A stretch of 20,181 nucleotides of DNA, taken from Desulfobulbaceae bacterium. Its GTDB lineage: Bacteria; Desulfobacterota; Desulfobulbia; Desulfobulbales; Desulfobulbaceae. Every line of letters starts with the position of its first letter. The first letter of the stretch is position 1. The stretch is from contig DRLX01000503.1 of assembly GCA_011322715.1 (NCBI GenBank), positions 1 to 20,181 of the forward strand, given 5' to 3'. The translations under genes and the position numbers were made by a program. Below the pieces are notes generated by a model. The model saw only the letters and a program-made list of their open reading frames with translations, ran no database searches and had not been told where the DNA came from. This document shows, piece after piece, positions 1-7,119 of the stretch.

Positions 1-330
1 CAACACCAATTGCATGGCACTGGCCATAGTAGCCCGGGAACCGGCATTGATCTCATCCAGGAACCATATCGTAGGCTGGCAGCCTTCTTTCGGAAATTCC
101 GCCGGGGTCATCCATTCAGTCGTTCCGTCAACAACTGCCGGGACTCCTCGAAAATCCACCGGGTCCATCTGAGACAGGCGGGTTTCGATAACGCCCATCC
201 CGGCTTCTGCGGCAATCTGCCTGACGGCTTCTGATTTCCCTACCCCTGGAAGACCCCACAACATGGCGGCCTGGTCTGGCATGGTACTGAGAATGTACCG
301 AAGTACGTCCTTTGCTTGGTTGATGTTCAT
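1..330 (-). CDS. MoxR-like AAA+ ATPase, N-terminal 110 residues (C-terminus beyond window)
   Basis: The reading frame from the ATG at 330 runs open to the left edge, giving 110 residues. A Walker A loop, GLPGVGKS, is at residues 26-33 and a Walker B strand, TIWFLDEIN, at 87-95. Between them is DPVDFRGVP (about 57-64), a stretch typical of MoxR/CbbQ-type AAA+ ATPases of phages and bacteria. Such ATPases are hexameric chaperone-like machines that usually work with a von Willebrand A (CoxE-like) partner, often the next gene, which would lie outside this window. The start codon overlaps the stop of the upstream lipoprotein gene as ATGA, so the two are translationally coupled. The ATPase assignment is firm; its target in the phage cycle is unknown. 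Confidence 0.88.
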   Translation of the reverse strand, partial: MNINQAKDVLRYILSTMPDQAAMLWGLPGVGKSEAVRQIAAEAGMGVIETRLSQMDPVDFRGVPAVVDGTTEWMTPAEFPKEGCQPTIWFLDEINAGSRATMASAMQLVL

Positions 331-629
331 GGCTTTACTCTCCAGTTAATGATAAAGGTTTCTGATTCCGGCCAGGAAGAGGATTCCACCCTGACCTTAT
401 GTTGGTACGAGATTGGGCAACGAGACTCTCCTGACCAGCAGTTCTCCTGGTCAAGCGCTCTCAGCCGTTTTTGTTCTTCTGTCAGACCTCGAAACGCCAT
501 CTCTCTGATACAGGGAGCGACTTCTCCCCGCTGCCCGTACTCGAAAGACTGCCTGTCACAGACATAGCTGGACAGGCAGCCCGTCAGCCCCGCTGCCAAC
601 AACAGCAGCAGAGCAGCCCGGCAGATCAT
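327..629 (-). CDS. small putative lipoprotein
   Basis: This is a 100-residue protein. Its N-terminus has one Arg followed by a run of Leu and Ala and a lipobox L15-T16-G17-C18, so it is predicted to be exported and lipid-modified at Cys18. The mature part has four further cysteines (24, 40, 64, 71), which could form disulfides in the periplasm. It is coupled on both sides: its ATG overlaps the stop of the 135-residue gene upstream and its TGA overlaps the ATG of the MoxR-like ATPase. Small phage lipoproteins include Rz1-type spanins and superinfection-exclusion proteins. No lysis gene is adjacent, so an exclusion or envelope role is only a guess. Confidence 0.75.
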   Translation of the reverse strand: MICRAALLLLLAAGLTGCLSSYVCDRQSFEYGQRGEVAPCIREMAFRGLTEEQKRLRALDQENCWSGESRCPISYQHKVRVESSSWPESETFIINWRVKP

Positions 630-1033
630 TCTTCTTTGTGGGCCTTGAACGCAGGCTTGCGTGGCTTATCCTCGAAACAGGACGCCAGTTGAATGCCTAC
701 GGCAGAGCCGCTGTTGACCAGCTCATCCACCAAAGCATTACGCACAGGCTTGTACTCGACCTTGAACGTGGACTGCAGCAGCGAAGGATTGCTGGCCACC
801 ACCTGGCCCAGACATGCCTGGGAGAACTTGCGGGTGAGACCGAAGTCGATGTCCAGGTGCTCCAGGGAAAGCTTTCCCTTGAAAGGGAAATCATACCCGG
901 TGTCATTGAGGGCCTGCAGAATCTCTTCCTCTTTGGCCAGCCGGAAGGCTTTCCAGGAGTCCTCGGCTTTCTTGGCCTTTACCCACTCCTGCTGGAGTTC
1001 ATGTACATCTTGGTTCGTGATTGTTACCGTCAT
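626..1033 (-). CDS. conserved-looking phage protein of unknown function, 135 residues
   Basis: The protein is 135 residues long, with a charged, probably helical N-terminal third (about residues 8-45, rich in Lys, Glu and Ala) followed by a mixed globular part. No catalytic motif is visible. The start is fixed by the strong ribosome-binding site AAGAGG seven nucleotides upstream of the ATG. It is the first gene after the promoter at 1085-1113, and is coupled by ATGA overlap to the lipoprotein gene. The leader AACTAACCAACAAGAGGAAA resembles those of genes at 5462, 6594 and 9829, but lacks their palindrome. I do not recognise the family. Similar short helical phage proteins accompany MoxR-like ATPases, which is weak contextual evidence only. 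Confidence 0.75.
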   Translation of the reverse strand: MTVTITNQDVHELQQEWVKAKKAEDSWKAFRLAKEEEILQALNDTGYDFPFKGKLSLEHLDIDFGLTRKFSQACLGQVVASNPSLLQSTFKVEYKPVRNALVDELVNSGSAVGIQLASCFEDKPRKPAFKAHKEE

Positions 1034-1084
1034 TTGTCTTTCCTCTTGTTGGTTAGTTTGAGCAAGAATCCTTACTCATCTTGA

Positions 1085-1113
1085 AGTATAGGCTCGTGAG
1101 AACCTGTTGTCAA
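1085..1113 (-). promoter_or_regulatory. sigma70-type promoter for the 1033/629/330 operon
   Basis: On the minus strand TTGACA (1113-1108) is followed after exactly 17 bp by TATACT (1090-1085). This is a perfect -35 and a five-of-six -10. Transcription would start near 1078, about 45 nt before the ATG at 1033. It is the best host-type promoter in the left part of the window, and indicates that these three genes can be transcribed by unmodified host RNA polymerase. Confidence 0.8.
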
Positions 1114-1118
1114 CAGTC

Positions 1119-1142
1119 GGGGGCCGGCCCATTCCGGCCCCC
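1119..1142 (-). terminator. GC-rich hairpin between two leftward operons
   Basis: GGGGGCCGG and CCGGCCCCC form a perfect 9-bp stem with a 6-nt loop. It lies 24 bp beyond the stop of the interrupted gene at 1166 and only 5 bp before the -35 box of the next promoter. No U-run follows on either strand, so it may be a weak or factor-dependent terminator or an RNA-stabilising hairpin. Its position between transcription units favours termination of the upstream unit. Confidence 0.5.
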
Positions 1143-1165
1143 ATTTCCGCTATGACCGGGCTTGG

Positions 1166-1777
1166 TCAGATGTCGCAAGTCTGAAGCTTTGCCACCAAAT
1201 CATCCAACTCCTGCTCGACCTGCAGGACGCTTTTCCGTGCCTTTCTTGCCCCGTTTCTCTCTGTCTCAAGCCGATCCAGAATAGCAAACTCGGCAGAAAT
1301 CTGTTCTTCTGTCAGGGACAGGTCTTCGGCATCGTACTCGTGAAGAGTGGTCACTCCGGTTCTCATATCAACCTTCAGCCAGAACCCTGGCCTGGTACGG
1401 ACATACAGCCCCGGTTCCCCGTACGAGCCTTCAGCCCATTCTCTGACACCGCCTACCCCGTGGCAAGAAAGCAGCAGCTTTTGAGCCGCCCGCCAACGCT
1501 CCTGCTCCGTTTTCTTCTTGGCCAGAAGCTTCGGCAGCCGAGCAAGCTCTTCTCCGTTCTGCTCCAGGAAATCCTTGAAAAGCTCAGCAGCGTAAGCTAC
1601 GTCCTCCTTTCCCGGATTCGACTGAGAGAATTTGATGCCGGAGATCGTGATATAGGGTTTTCAGCACTGGCCACGGATCTGAAGCAGGTTCGTACTGCCT
1701 TGCAGTCCAGCGTGAAAAAACTCAAGCCCGGCTTCGTCCAGAAGTGGCTGAATGGCGCGTCTTACTTTGATACTCAT
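1166..1777 (-). pseudogene. phage gene of about 203 codons interrupted by in-frame TGA at codon 39
   Basis: From ATG 1777, preceded by a good ribosome-binding site (AGAGAGG), the frame reads 38 residues and meets TGA at 1663-1661. The same frame then continues open, with ordinary protein-like composition, for 164 more codons to the stop at 1166. No ATG, GTG or TTG restarts the frame before the Met at 1366. The readable parts are an N-terminal segment starting MSIKVRRAIQ, a basic helical middle with KKKTEQERWRAAQKL, and an acidic, helical C-terminal 66 residues. The codon before the stop is TGC. Possible explanations are a nonsense mutation, a base-calling error, programmed readthrough, or a short first gene followed by one with a non-standard start. 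TGA is the ordinary stop of many neighbours, so genome-wide recoding is unlikely. Function unknown. Confidence 0.6.
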
Positions 1778-1949
1778 GGTTGTACCTCTCTATTTTGTTG
1801 GTTGCGACAGGCTCAATGCCCGCCAATTTGTCTTGAAAGGCTTGCGCCTTTCTGTAGTGCTCGGGAAAATTTCTCCCGAAGAGTCCGGTCACTGCCCGGA
1901 AATTCTGAAGCTGTGGCAGATCTGGAAAGCTGGGTTTACCCTGTTTCAT
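1722..1949 (-). CDS. small phage protein of unknown function, 75 residues
   Basis: I place the start at ATG 1949 rather than the in-frame TTG three codons upstream, because AGAGAGG lies about 10 nt before this ATG. The predicted 75-residue protein begins MKQGKPSFPD and has no recognisable domain. Its 3' end overlaps the start of the next gene (1777) by 56 bp, which is more than is usual here, so the last 20 residues may matter less. The 14-bp overlap with the upstream zinc-finger gene fits the compact operon style. Less certain than its neighbours. Confidence 0.5.
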   Translation of the reverse strand: MKQGKPSFPDLPQLQNFRAVTGLFGRNFPEHYRKAQAFQDKLAGIEPVATNKIERYNHEYQSKTRHSATSGRSRA

Positions 1950-2214
1950 AGTAGCCAAACCTCTCTTGGTATTCTTCTTCTGTTGGCTCCCTGGGAGAGT
2001 CTACACACCAGGGAGCGGTTCCAGACCTATGAGGGAAGGAGTAACCATCACATAGGCACACTTCCCGTTTGTGCCTACGCTTTGGCCCAGGGTCATGTGA
2101 GATGTTGCCCCCGCAAACCCGACACACCTTGCCACGGACATACTGCTCTTTCTTCTTCTTCAGTGTGACCCTGGCCCGGCAGGAAGCTCTGGTGCATCGG
2201 TAGTTATAGGTCAT
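1936..2214 (-). CDS. zinc-finger-like small protein, 92 residues
   Basis: Cysteine pairs C7-x4-C12 and C31-x2-C34, separated by a basic stretch with four consecutive lysines, look like a zinc ribbon. A second cluster (C53, C55, H62, C70) may bind another metal. The C-terminus is acidic and aromatic. Such small ribbon proteins in phage early regions usually bind nucleic acid or modify host enzymes; the sequence does not say which. The ATG overlaps the TGA of the 44-residue gene upstream (ATGA). Confidence 0.72.
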   Translation of the reverse strand: MTYNYRCTRASCRARVTLKKKKEQYVRGKVCRVCGGNISHDPGPKRRHKREVCLCDGYSFPHRSGTAPWCVDSPREPTEEEYQERFGYYETG

Positions 2215-2345
2215 GCGGCCTTCCCTTTCATTCCGTCCTTTATGAGAAATCGGATCAGGCGAGTGACTTCCGCAGGGGAAAGCGGTGCCTTCTCCTTCCC
2301 GGTCTTGGTTGCTTTCTTGGTTCTTGATCTCAAATAGTTTGCCAT
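2211..2345 (-). CDS. 44-residue basic protein
   Basis: ATG 2345 is preceded by an excellent ribosome-binding site (AGGAGAAAA) and opens a 44-codon frame ending in TGA at 2211-2213, which overlaps the ATG of the next gene. The N-terminal half is strongly basic (TKKATKTGKEKA), then comes LSPAEVTRLIRFLIKDGMKG, which could form a helix-turn-helix-like or dimerisation helix pair. The short length, clean Shine-Dalgarno sequence and coupled stop make this a convincing small gene. Possible small nucleic-acid-binding or host-takeover peptide; function unknown. Confidence 0.7.
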   Translation of the reverse strand: MANYLRSRTKKATKTGKEKAPLSPAEVTRLIRFLIKDGMKGKAA

Positions 2346-2356
2346 CTTATTTTCTC

Positions 2357-3118
2357 CTATACTGAAATTACCTCTGATTTAGAGGTTGGTACACGGGGGC
2401 GGGCTTTCACCTCTACCTGAAAACAGGCCGCCCCAGTCTGACGAATAAAGTCCCGGTACTGTATCGCCGCTTCCATAGCAGACTTGGCAGGCATAAACAC
2501 CCACCCAGAATACTTTCCGATAGACTTGGACGTGGCGTTTCTGCACAGAAACCCTCTTGCTGGCATGAGTTTTTCGGCCATCACATAAACGGGCGGATAG
2601 AACAGATCTTCAAGTCCATCCTTGGAAAGATGCACCACAGTACCCACATCTGTCACCACAGTAGCAACCTTTTCGCTTCTCTCTGGATCGTAGACAATTT
2701 CTGAAACTACCGCATTGCCTATTTTCCTTCCGTCTCTGGTACGGAGCTGGGCGCCTTCTTCAAAATAACCTCCGTTACTGAACCTTTCAGCCCAGTCAGG
2801 AAGAGGAAAGTCCCTTTGGCCATATTCGTCTTGTGTAGGCTTCCCTGTCACCCGACTTTCAATCATGGCCCACACTTTCTCATACTCTGGCCAATCGCTT
2901 TCCACCACAACGCCGAAAAGCTGTCCTCTTCCTTCTTCCTGCCGGCGTATCTGAACTTTTCTTCCCAGTTCTTCCAGCGTCAGAAGCTCATCTTCGGTCA
3001 GGTAGCGTTTGGCATCCTTTACCTTTACGATAAAATACCTGACCTCTCTCTGGGACTTCTTCTCCGAATTCTGACGGGAAACTTCTTCAGGCCCGTCTCC
3101 TGGAATGCCATCTACCAT
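2357..3118 (-). CDS. phage protein of unknown function, 253 residues
   Basis: The start is ATG 3118, eight bases after AGGAGAAAA; a longer reading upstream overlaps the preceding gene and lacks its own ribosome-binding site. After an acidic, low-complexity N-terminus (to about residue 25) comes a segment starting REVRYFIVKVKDAKRYLTED, then a charged helical region. A central beta-rich part follows, with GAQLRTRDGRKIGNAVVSE, which looks like a small barrel. The C-terminal part contains YSGWVFMPAKSAMEAAIQYR. No catalytic motif is recognised. It sits in the uninterrupted leftward early cluster, one base from the gene upstream. Family unknown. Confidence 0.75.
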   Translation of the reverse strand: MVDGIPGDGPEEVSRQNSEKKSQREVRYFIVKVKDAKRYLTEDELLTLEELGRKVQIRRQEEGRGQLFGVVVESDWPEYEKVWAMIESRVTGKPTQDEYGQRDFPLPDWAERFSNGGYFEEGAQLRTRDGRKIGNAVVSEIVYDPERSEKVATVVTDVGTVVHLSKDGLEDLFYPPVYVMAEKLMPARGFLCRNATSKSIGKYSGWVFMPAKSAMEAAIQYRDFIRQTGAACFQVEVKARPRVPTSKSEVISV

Positions 3119-3119
3119 C

Positions 3120-3308
3120 TCATTTTCTCCTGTTCTTACGTTTCTGTTTGGCCCTGCGCTGTTTCGCAACGCCGCTTACTCTCCCAGGGCTACCGGGATA
3201 TGAAGGGCCACTTCCTCGGTTCAGCCCTCTCAGAGCCTCTCCAAATCCCCAGGCACTTCTGGTAGCCAACGCCATTGACTGACACAGGAATAGTTTACTT
3301 GTCTTCAT
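3120..3308 (-). CDS. small basic protein with possible N-terminal signal or anchor, 62 residues
   Basis: ATG 3308 follows GAGAGGAAAA and overlaps the stop of the upstream zinc-finger gene as ATGA, so I reject a longer start. The N-terminus (MKTSKLFLCQSMALATRSAW) is weakly hydrophobic after a lysine. The last 14 residues are almost all Lys, Arg, Gln and Asn, a tail fit for nucleic-acid binding. No family is recognised. The stop lies one base before the next start, so it is co-translated with its neighbours. Confidence 0.6.
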   Translation of the reverse strand: MKTSKLFLCQSMALATRSAWGFGEALRGLNRGSGPSYPGSPGRVSGVAKQRRAKQKRKNRRK

Positions 3309-3568
3309 TTGGTTTTCCTCTCGCAGGATTCCACCCAATCTACACCCTTCTCCAGCGCATGAAGAATCTCTTCATCGGGAACCTTCCAGTGCTCGGCACA
3401 GACTCTCACCGTCTCATCATCCCCTCGCATGTAGGAATACTGAACCCACTTCTCTCCGCAGGTATTCTTCCCACACATTACGCAGGGCTTGCCGTACCCT
3501 TTACCGCCGTCCTTGTCTGCTTTTGGGCGGCGTCGATAGCCTACAATTCTCGGATAGGTTTTTTCCAT
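3305..3568 (-). CDS. zinc-finger-like protein, 87 residues
   Basis: The middle carries CVMCGKNTC and, about 25 residues later, CAEHW, a C-x2-C ... C-x2-H arrangement that could bind one zinc ion. The rest is charged and probably helical at the C-terminus. A ribosome-binding GGAG precedes ATG 3568, and the TGA overlaps the next ATG. This is one of four cysteine-pair proteins in this cluster. A nucleic-acid or protein-binding role is an inference. Confidence 0.7.
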   Translation of the reverse strand: MEKTYPRIVGYRRRPKADKDGGKGYGKPCVMCGKNTCGEKWVQYSYMRGDDETVRVCAEHWKVPDEEILHALEKGVDWVESCERKTK

Positions 3569-3573
3569 GTCTA

Positions 3574-3993
3574 TTACTCCACGTTGGTTAAAGTATAAAT
3601 CTCAGTGACCTTTCCTCCACAGGAATCACACACAGCAAGCTGCTTTATCGTGCATGGGCTTCCTCGGTGGACATAGCTCCCACGAGCCATAGAGTCTTCA
3701 GTCTGGCAGTAGGGGCAAACGGCTCCATCAGCGCCCAAATAGGCCACCTTCTGACCTGGAGTCAAAGGCTTGTCAGGCTGCTTTCCTTGCAGAAGGTAAT
3801 AGTGCGTTTGCTTGGTAGCATAATCCACTACCATCTTGGCCACCACAATGCAGCGCACATCCTGCCACTCCATGACGGCCTGCCCTTCCAACGGAATAGG
3901 CTCAGGGCTGGACACATAGTAGTCCAGGTAGAGGGTTCCCTGAACAAACTTGAAAAACGCTTCAGCGTCTACCTCTATCAGTTTATTGCTCAT
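3574..3993 (-). CDS. zinc-ribbon phage protein, 139 residues
   Basis: The N-terminal two thirds looks like a small beta-rich domain (residues about 30-85, including QDVRCIVVAKMVVDYATKQ). The C-terminal third holds a C-x2-C pair (CPYC) and a second pair (CDSC) about 31 residues later, the spacing of a zinc ribbon. ATG 3993 lies inside the end of the previous gene, with an 11-bp overlap, after GGAGAGAG. No enzymatic motif is seen. The ribbon suggests binding to nucleic acid or host transcription machinery, but this is not shown. Confidence 0.7.
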   Translation of the reverse strand: MSNKLIEVDAEAFFKFVQGTLYLDYYVSSPEPIPLEGQAVMEWQDVRCIVVAKMVVDYATKQTHYYLLQGKQPDKPLTPGQKVAYLGADGAVCPYCQTEDSMARGSYVHRGSPCTIKQLAVCDSCGGKVTEIYTLTNVE

Positions 3994-4261
3994 GGCTCTC
4001 TCCGTAAGTCGTCATGTACTCCGGCATGTCGTGAATCGTCAGCTCAGACACATCTGCCGGGTGGATGTACGTTGCCACCACTAAACCTTCGGCATGATCG
4101 TGAACATAATCCATGAACCGGCTGCACTCCTGGTACAGGCGGGGAAGGCGATATATCCTCACCTCCGTCACGCCATCACAGTCTGTCTGCTCTACTCTCA
4201 GCAAAGCACCTTTGCGAGCCTGCTTATAGTAGAACACCACATCTTCAAACTTGGTATCCAT
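3983..4261 (-). CDS. phage protein of unknown function, 92 residues
   Basis: ATG 4261 follows AGGAGAAAA at ideal distance. The protein starts MDTKFEDVVFYYKQARKG and is acidic, with alternating hydrophobic residues that suggest a compact alpha/beta fold. No motif is recognised. The 3' end overlaps the zinc-ribbon gene by 11 bp. Conservation cannot be judged here; the gene call rests on its ribosome-binding site, open frame and snug fit in the operon. Confidence 0.68.
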   Translation of the reverse strand: MDTKFEDVVFYYKQARKGALLRVEQTDCDGVTEVRIYRLPRLYQECSRFMDYVHDHAEGLVVATYIHPADVSELTIHDMPEYMTTYGESHEQ

Positions 4262-4275
4262 CTTTTTCTCCTGCC

Positions 4276-4521
4276 TTACGGCATCTCTTCAACAAGAATG
4301 CGGCCCAAAAGGTCACCTACGCCATTGACTACCACTGCTCCCCAGTCAAAGTCAAAGTTACCTCTGGAATTAACCACATCTCTGCGAGTTCCGGTAACCT
4401 CGCAGTAGGCTTCCAGCGCCCCCTCTTCATGGATCTGATCCAGATCCTGAATTTTTACCGGGGGATACTCTTTCCACTTGGAGCCGTCCTCAACAAGCTC
4501 CCACACTACCCAATATTTCAT
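4276..4521 (-). CDS. phage protein of unknown function, 81 residues
   Basis: The protein starts MKYWVVWELVEDG and has a short acidic alpha/beta composition rich in Trp and Val near the N-terminus; it may be a small cytosolic adaptor or inhibitor. ATG 4521 overlaps the TGA of the 314-residue gene upstream (ATGA), with GGTGGTG as ribosome-binding site. Family not recognised. Confidence 0.68.
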   Translation of the reverse strand: MKYWVVWELVEDGSKWKEYPPVKIQDLDQIHEEGALEAYCEVTGTRRDVVNSRGNFDFDWGAVVVNGVGDLLGRILVEEMP

Positions 4522-5462
4522 TTCACCACCTCAACTTTGGGCAAGCCCAGGATCTTTGCCACCCGCTCTGACTCGGCATAGGGCACCAGATGGCACCCGG
4601 CATGAAGGTCACCTTTGGCCGTGATCTTACCCAGTGTGAACGTGTGGTTTATCCATATCGTCTTCTTTGGAACAAAGGGCTTTCCCCTGGCTTTTGTCAA
4701 AGAGATCAGCTTCCACAGCTTCTTTGCCTCAGAGAGTTCCAGGTAAATGCCTTTGCTGGTAGCCACTCCGTTCCCTGTTACTCGATTACCCTTTTCACCC
4801 TCTACCCTCAGATCGGTGACCCGAAGATAGGCTACATTCGGATTAACAGGATCAGTGATATACCGAATCTCTCCCCGACGGAATTTCGGCAGCGTCTCAG
4901 ACAAGAACTTCTCACGGACTTTGCGCCTTCGCTCCCGAGCGGCTTTCTTTGCCTCGGCTACCAGACTTTCCACAGATCCGGATGAAAGCTGCTTTTCCAG
5001 CCCAAGGAACATTTCCCTGTACCGGCCTGTCATATTGAATAGATCGGCATACTCCTTGGCTTCCTGCAGAAGCTGGTTAACGGCTACTATCCTGAAGCCT
5101 TTGTTTTCTTTTCTGGCTCTAGGGATGCTCCCCACCAAGTCGTTAACCCGCTCCAGGTAGTCTCTCAGGTTCATCTCATGCTCCCCAGCAGTAGAAGCCA
5201 ATGGGTTGGCTACCCAGAAAATCTTCTTGTGAGACGCTGCCTGTGCCTCCTGAGACCTTTGCCTGGCAGTAGTCACCGAAGTCGGGGTGTTGTTGAACAG
5301 TGCCGTATCCTCGCCAACCAGCTTTGCCACAGGATAGTGGAAGCCATAGCTATACGGCTTTCCCCCCTCAAAAAACACACTGCCGCTTGAGTTTCTGGCG
5401 GAAGCCTGCGTCTGATTGGCCCAGGCATGAAATACTTCATTATTTGTCATTACATTTCTCAT
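4518..5462 (-). CDS. conserved-type phage protein of unknown function, 314 residues
   Basis: The N-terminus (MTNNEVFHAWANQTQASARN, from the second Met, followed by SSGSVFFEGGKPYSYGFHYPVAK) resembles a segment I associate with an uncharacterised protein found in many unrelated phages. It is followed by a charged helical region (about 110-200, with an AKKAARERRRKVREKF stretch) and a beta-rich C-terminal domain. I take ATG 5462, which is directly preceded by the shared leader AAGAGGAAAACAAG; the second Met is five codons on and has no site of its own. A palindrome lies 25 nt upstream. Function unknown; a virion or host-takeover role cannot be separated. Confidence 0.78.
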   Translation of the reverse strand: MRNVMTNNEVFHAWANQTQASARNSSGSVFFEGGKPYSYGFHYPVAKLVGEDTALFNNTPTSVTTARQRSQEAQAASHKKIFWVANPLASTAGEHEMNLRDYLERVNDLVGSIPRARKENKGFRIVAVNQLLQEAKEYADLFNMTGRYREMFLGLEKQLSSGSVESLVAEAKKAARERRRKVREKFLSETLPKFRRGEIRYITDPVNPNVAYLRVTDLRVEGEKGNRVTGNGVATSKGIYLELSEAKKLWKLISLTKARGKPFVPKKTIWINHTFTLGKITAKGDLHAGCHLVPYAESERVAKILGLPKVEVVK

Positions 5463-5487
5463 CTTGTTTTCCTCTTGGTTAGTTTTT

Positions 5488-5499
5488 GGGAAAATTCCC
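5488..5499. repeat. GGGAA-NN-TTCCC palindrome, copy 1
   Basis: Copy 1 (centre AA on plus) lies 25 nt before ATG 5462 and overlaps the TAG stop of the gene upstream. The leader between it and the ATG carries AACCAAGAGGAAAACAAG. Confidence 0.85.
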
Positions 5500-5774
5500 T
5501 AGTTCATTCGACTTTCAATCTTCCGGCTGATCTCAGCCCTCACAGCATCCGTAAGTGCCTCAGCCTGTCGAACCTTCCGAAGGGCTGATGACACCTCGCT
5601 CTCTAAAACAAAGTCCGTCCTGCCCTCGTACACTGCCCTTCGGACTTCTTGCTCACGTCGTTGGCTCAGTTCCTGCTCATATAGATAGTTCTGGATCTCA
5701 CGGCGAATGCGCCACTTCTTCAGCTTATGGGCCAGGCGCATAGCCTCTGAAAGGTCAGGCTTCTGTATGGTCAT
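5499..5774 (-). CDS. charged helical phage protein, 91 residues
   Basis: I choose ATG 5774, five bases after GGGGGT, over the Met four codons upstream. Nearly the whole protein is predicted helical and strongly charged, with basic runs such as KKWRIRREIQ and the heptad-like segment RREQEVRRAVYEGR. It may be a coiled-coil nucleic-acid or protein-binding subunit. Its start overlaps the end of the upstream 279-residue gene by 20 bp. No family is recognised. Confidence 0.68.
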   Translation of the reverse strand: MTIQKPDLSEAMRLAHKLKKWRIRREIQNYLYEQELSQRREQEVRRAVYEGRTDFVLESEVSSALRKVRQAEALTDAVRAEISRKIESRMN

Positions 5775-6594
5775 TTTTACCCCCATACGCCATGTTGAAC
5801 AGTACCTCGCACTCTTTTCTGGCCCGTTCTGCCGTGGAATGAAACCAACACAGACTTTCCACAGTTTCCTTAGTGACCTTGCCAGGAATCCCGGCCTTCT
5901 TCAAAGCCATCTCATACTCCTCTTCCGCCTCTTTGAGCTTGAACACAGACTCCTGTTTTTCCCTAGACATGGCAGACTTCATCGCTTCCTCGGCCTCTTT
6001 CTCTGCCTGCTCCTTGTCGTAGTATCCCCAGACGGACTCTTCGCAGTCGTCATACAAAATCCATTCCTGAGACTCCATTGAATAGATGTGGGACTTGAGT
6101 ACCCAACCCCAAACATCGCCGCACAGATAGGCATTGAAAGTTGCGATCTCTTGCCGAATAGCTTCCGATGCCGCTTTCCTTCCTTCCTTGTTGAACTCCT
6201 CCTTCACAAGAACTTCTTTCATCCTCTTGGAAGTGACAAAGACCCACCCCACCTGGCCAGAATCCCATGAATCGACGAAGTCCCCCGTACTCAGGGCAAT
6301 GCCGCCGTGGTCCATCAGGTACAGTGGCAGGGCAAGGGCAGCCCTGGCCTCTCCAGCTACCCGGAACAATGCGCTTGTGCCCTCTTCAACAAGCTCCTTC
6401 TCTTCATCAGACAATGCCTGAAACTGAGCGCTGGGCACCACCTCGACCAACAGATTTTCAAGCGCACCTTTATCTGCAAAGTGACGGTATTTTGACCACT
6501 CAGGTATATATATCTGAGCCGCATTGGTTTCCCCGTCTCTGGGATTTTCAGGATCTTGATCCGGTACAATTTCAATTGTGTATCGTTTAATCAT
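5755..6594 (-). CDS. conserved phage protein of the WDSGQVG type, 279 residues, function unknown
   Basis: The start is ATG 6594, after AAGAGGAAAACAAG; a longer frame reads through the palindrome and the previous gene. The N-terminus (YTIEIVPDQDPENPRDGET) and the segment LPLYLMDHGGIALSTGDF followed by WDSGQVGWVFVTSKRMKEV (about residues 107-145) match an uncharacterised protein carried by many tailed phages. I recall the family as having LPLYLYDHSG and WDSGQVG hallmarks. The C-terminal half is an extended Lys/Glu-rich helix. The role is not known to me; presence in early or middle regions is usual. The family recognition is from memory of motifs. Confidence 0.8.
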   Translation of the reverse strand: MIKRYTIEIVPDQDPENPRDGETNAAQIYIPEWSKYRHFADKGALENLLVEVVPSAQFQALSDEEKELVEEGTSALFRVAGEARAALALPLYLMDHGGIALSTGDFVDSWDSGQVGWVFVTSKRMKEVLVKEEFNKEGRKAASEAIRQEIATFNAYLCGDVWGWVLKSHIYSMESQEWILYDDCEESVWGYYDKEQAEKEAEEAMKSAMSREKQESVFKLKEAEEEYEMALKKAGIPGKVTKETVESLCWFHSTAERARKECEVLFNMAYGGKNDHTEA

Positions 6595-6619
6595 CTTGTT
6601 TTCCTCTTGGTTAAGTGTT

Positions 6620-6631
6620 GGGAATTTTCCC
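6620..6631. repeat. GGGAA-NN-TTCCC palindrome, copy 2
   Basis: Copy 2 (centre TT on plus) lies 25 nt before ATG 6594 and 4 bp beyond the TAA of the leucine-rich-repeat gene. Confidence 0.85.
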
Positions 6632-6635
6632 AGGT

Positions 6636-7094
6636 TTATGTGTTGAAGGGACAGCCGTCGTACATATTGAACCCATTCACCAGCTTTGGCGTTATTGCCG
6701 GCTCTTTCAGAGACTTGCACCCATAATACATGCAGTCTCCATTCACCAGCTCAGGCGTTATTGCCGGCTCCTTGAGTGAGCTACAGCCGTAATACATATT
6801 GGCTCCATTCTCAAGCTTCGGCGTTATTGCCGGTTCTGTCAGCGCTTTACAACCCCGAAACATATACTGGCCATTTACCAACTCATCCCAGCCAATGCCA
6901 GGAATCTTTAATAGTTTCCTGAGTTCAACTTCGCAGTCGTACCAAGAAATAAGCCTGGCCCTTTTTTCCCAAGTGTTCTCTAGGAACACACAGCCATTGC
7001 TGACGTACTCCTTACCGTCACTCATCAAAATGACGAAGCTGGGTTTACCTTCATAGGAGCGTTCCACATAGTGAACGATTTCTACTGGTCTCAT
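6636..7094 (-). CDS. short BspA-like leucine-rich-repeat protein, 152 residues, 3 repeats
   Basis: The start is ATG 7094 after AGAGAGGAAAACAAG. The first 76 residues form a non-repeat domain (MRPVEIVHYVERSYEG...) nearly identical to that of the larger paralogue at 8843-9829. It is followed by three 22-residue units of the form MYxGCSSLKEPAITPELVNG and a truncated fourth ending in DGCPFNT. The repeat resembles BspA/TpLRR leucine-rich repeats (GCTSLT...APELP), which form curved binding surfaces. No signal peptide or anchor is visible, so a cytosolic binder is more likely than a tail adhesin. Its place among early genes supports this. Target unknown. The paralogue has eleven units, so this copy is either an ancestral or a contracted form. 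Confidence 0.82.
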   Translation of the reverse strand: MRPVEIVHYVERSYEGKPSFVILMSDGKEYVSNGCVFLENTWEKRARLISWYDCEVELRKLLKIPGIGWDELVNGQYMFRGCKALTEPAITPKLENGANMYYGCSSLKEPAITPELVNGDCMYYGCKSLKEPAITPKLVNGFNMYDGCPFNT

Positions 7095-7119
7095 CTTGTT
7101 TTCCTCTCTTTCAGTTTCT

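Noticed and set aside
1661..1663. TGA as recoded tryptophan or selenocysteine
   Set aside because: TGA is the normal stop of many adjacent genes (for example at 327, 2211, 3305, 4518), and no selenocysteine element is seen after it.
5584..5591. CTGATGA as part of a hammerhead ribozyme
   Set aside because: It lies in a coding sequence and I see neither the matching GAAA strand nor the three stems.
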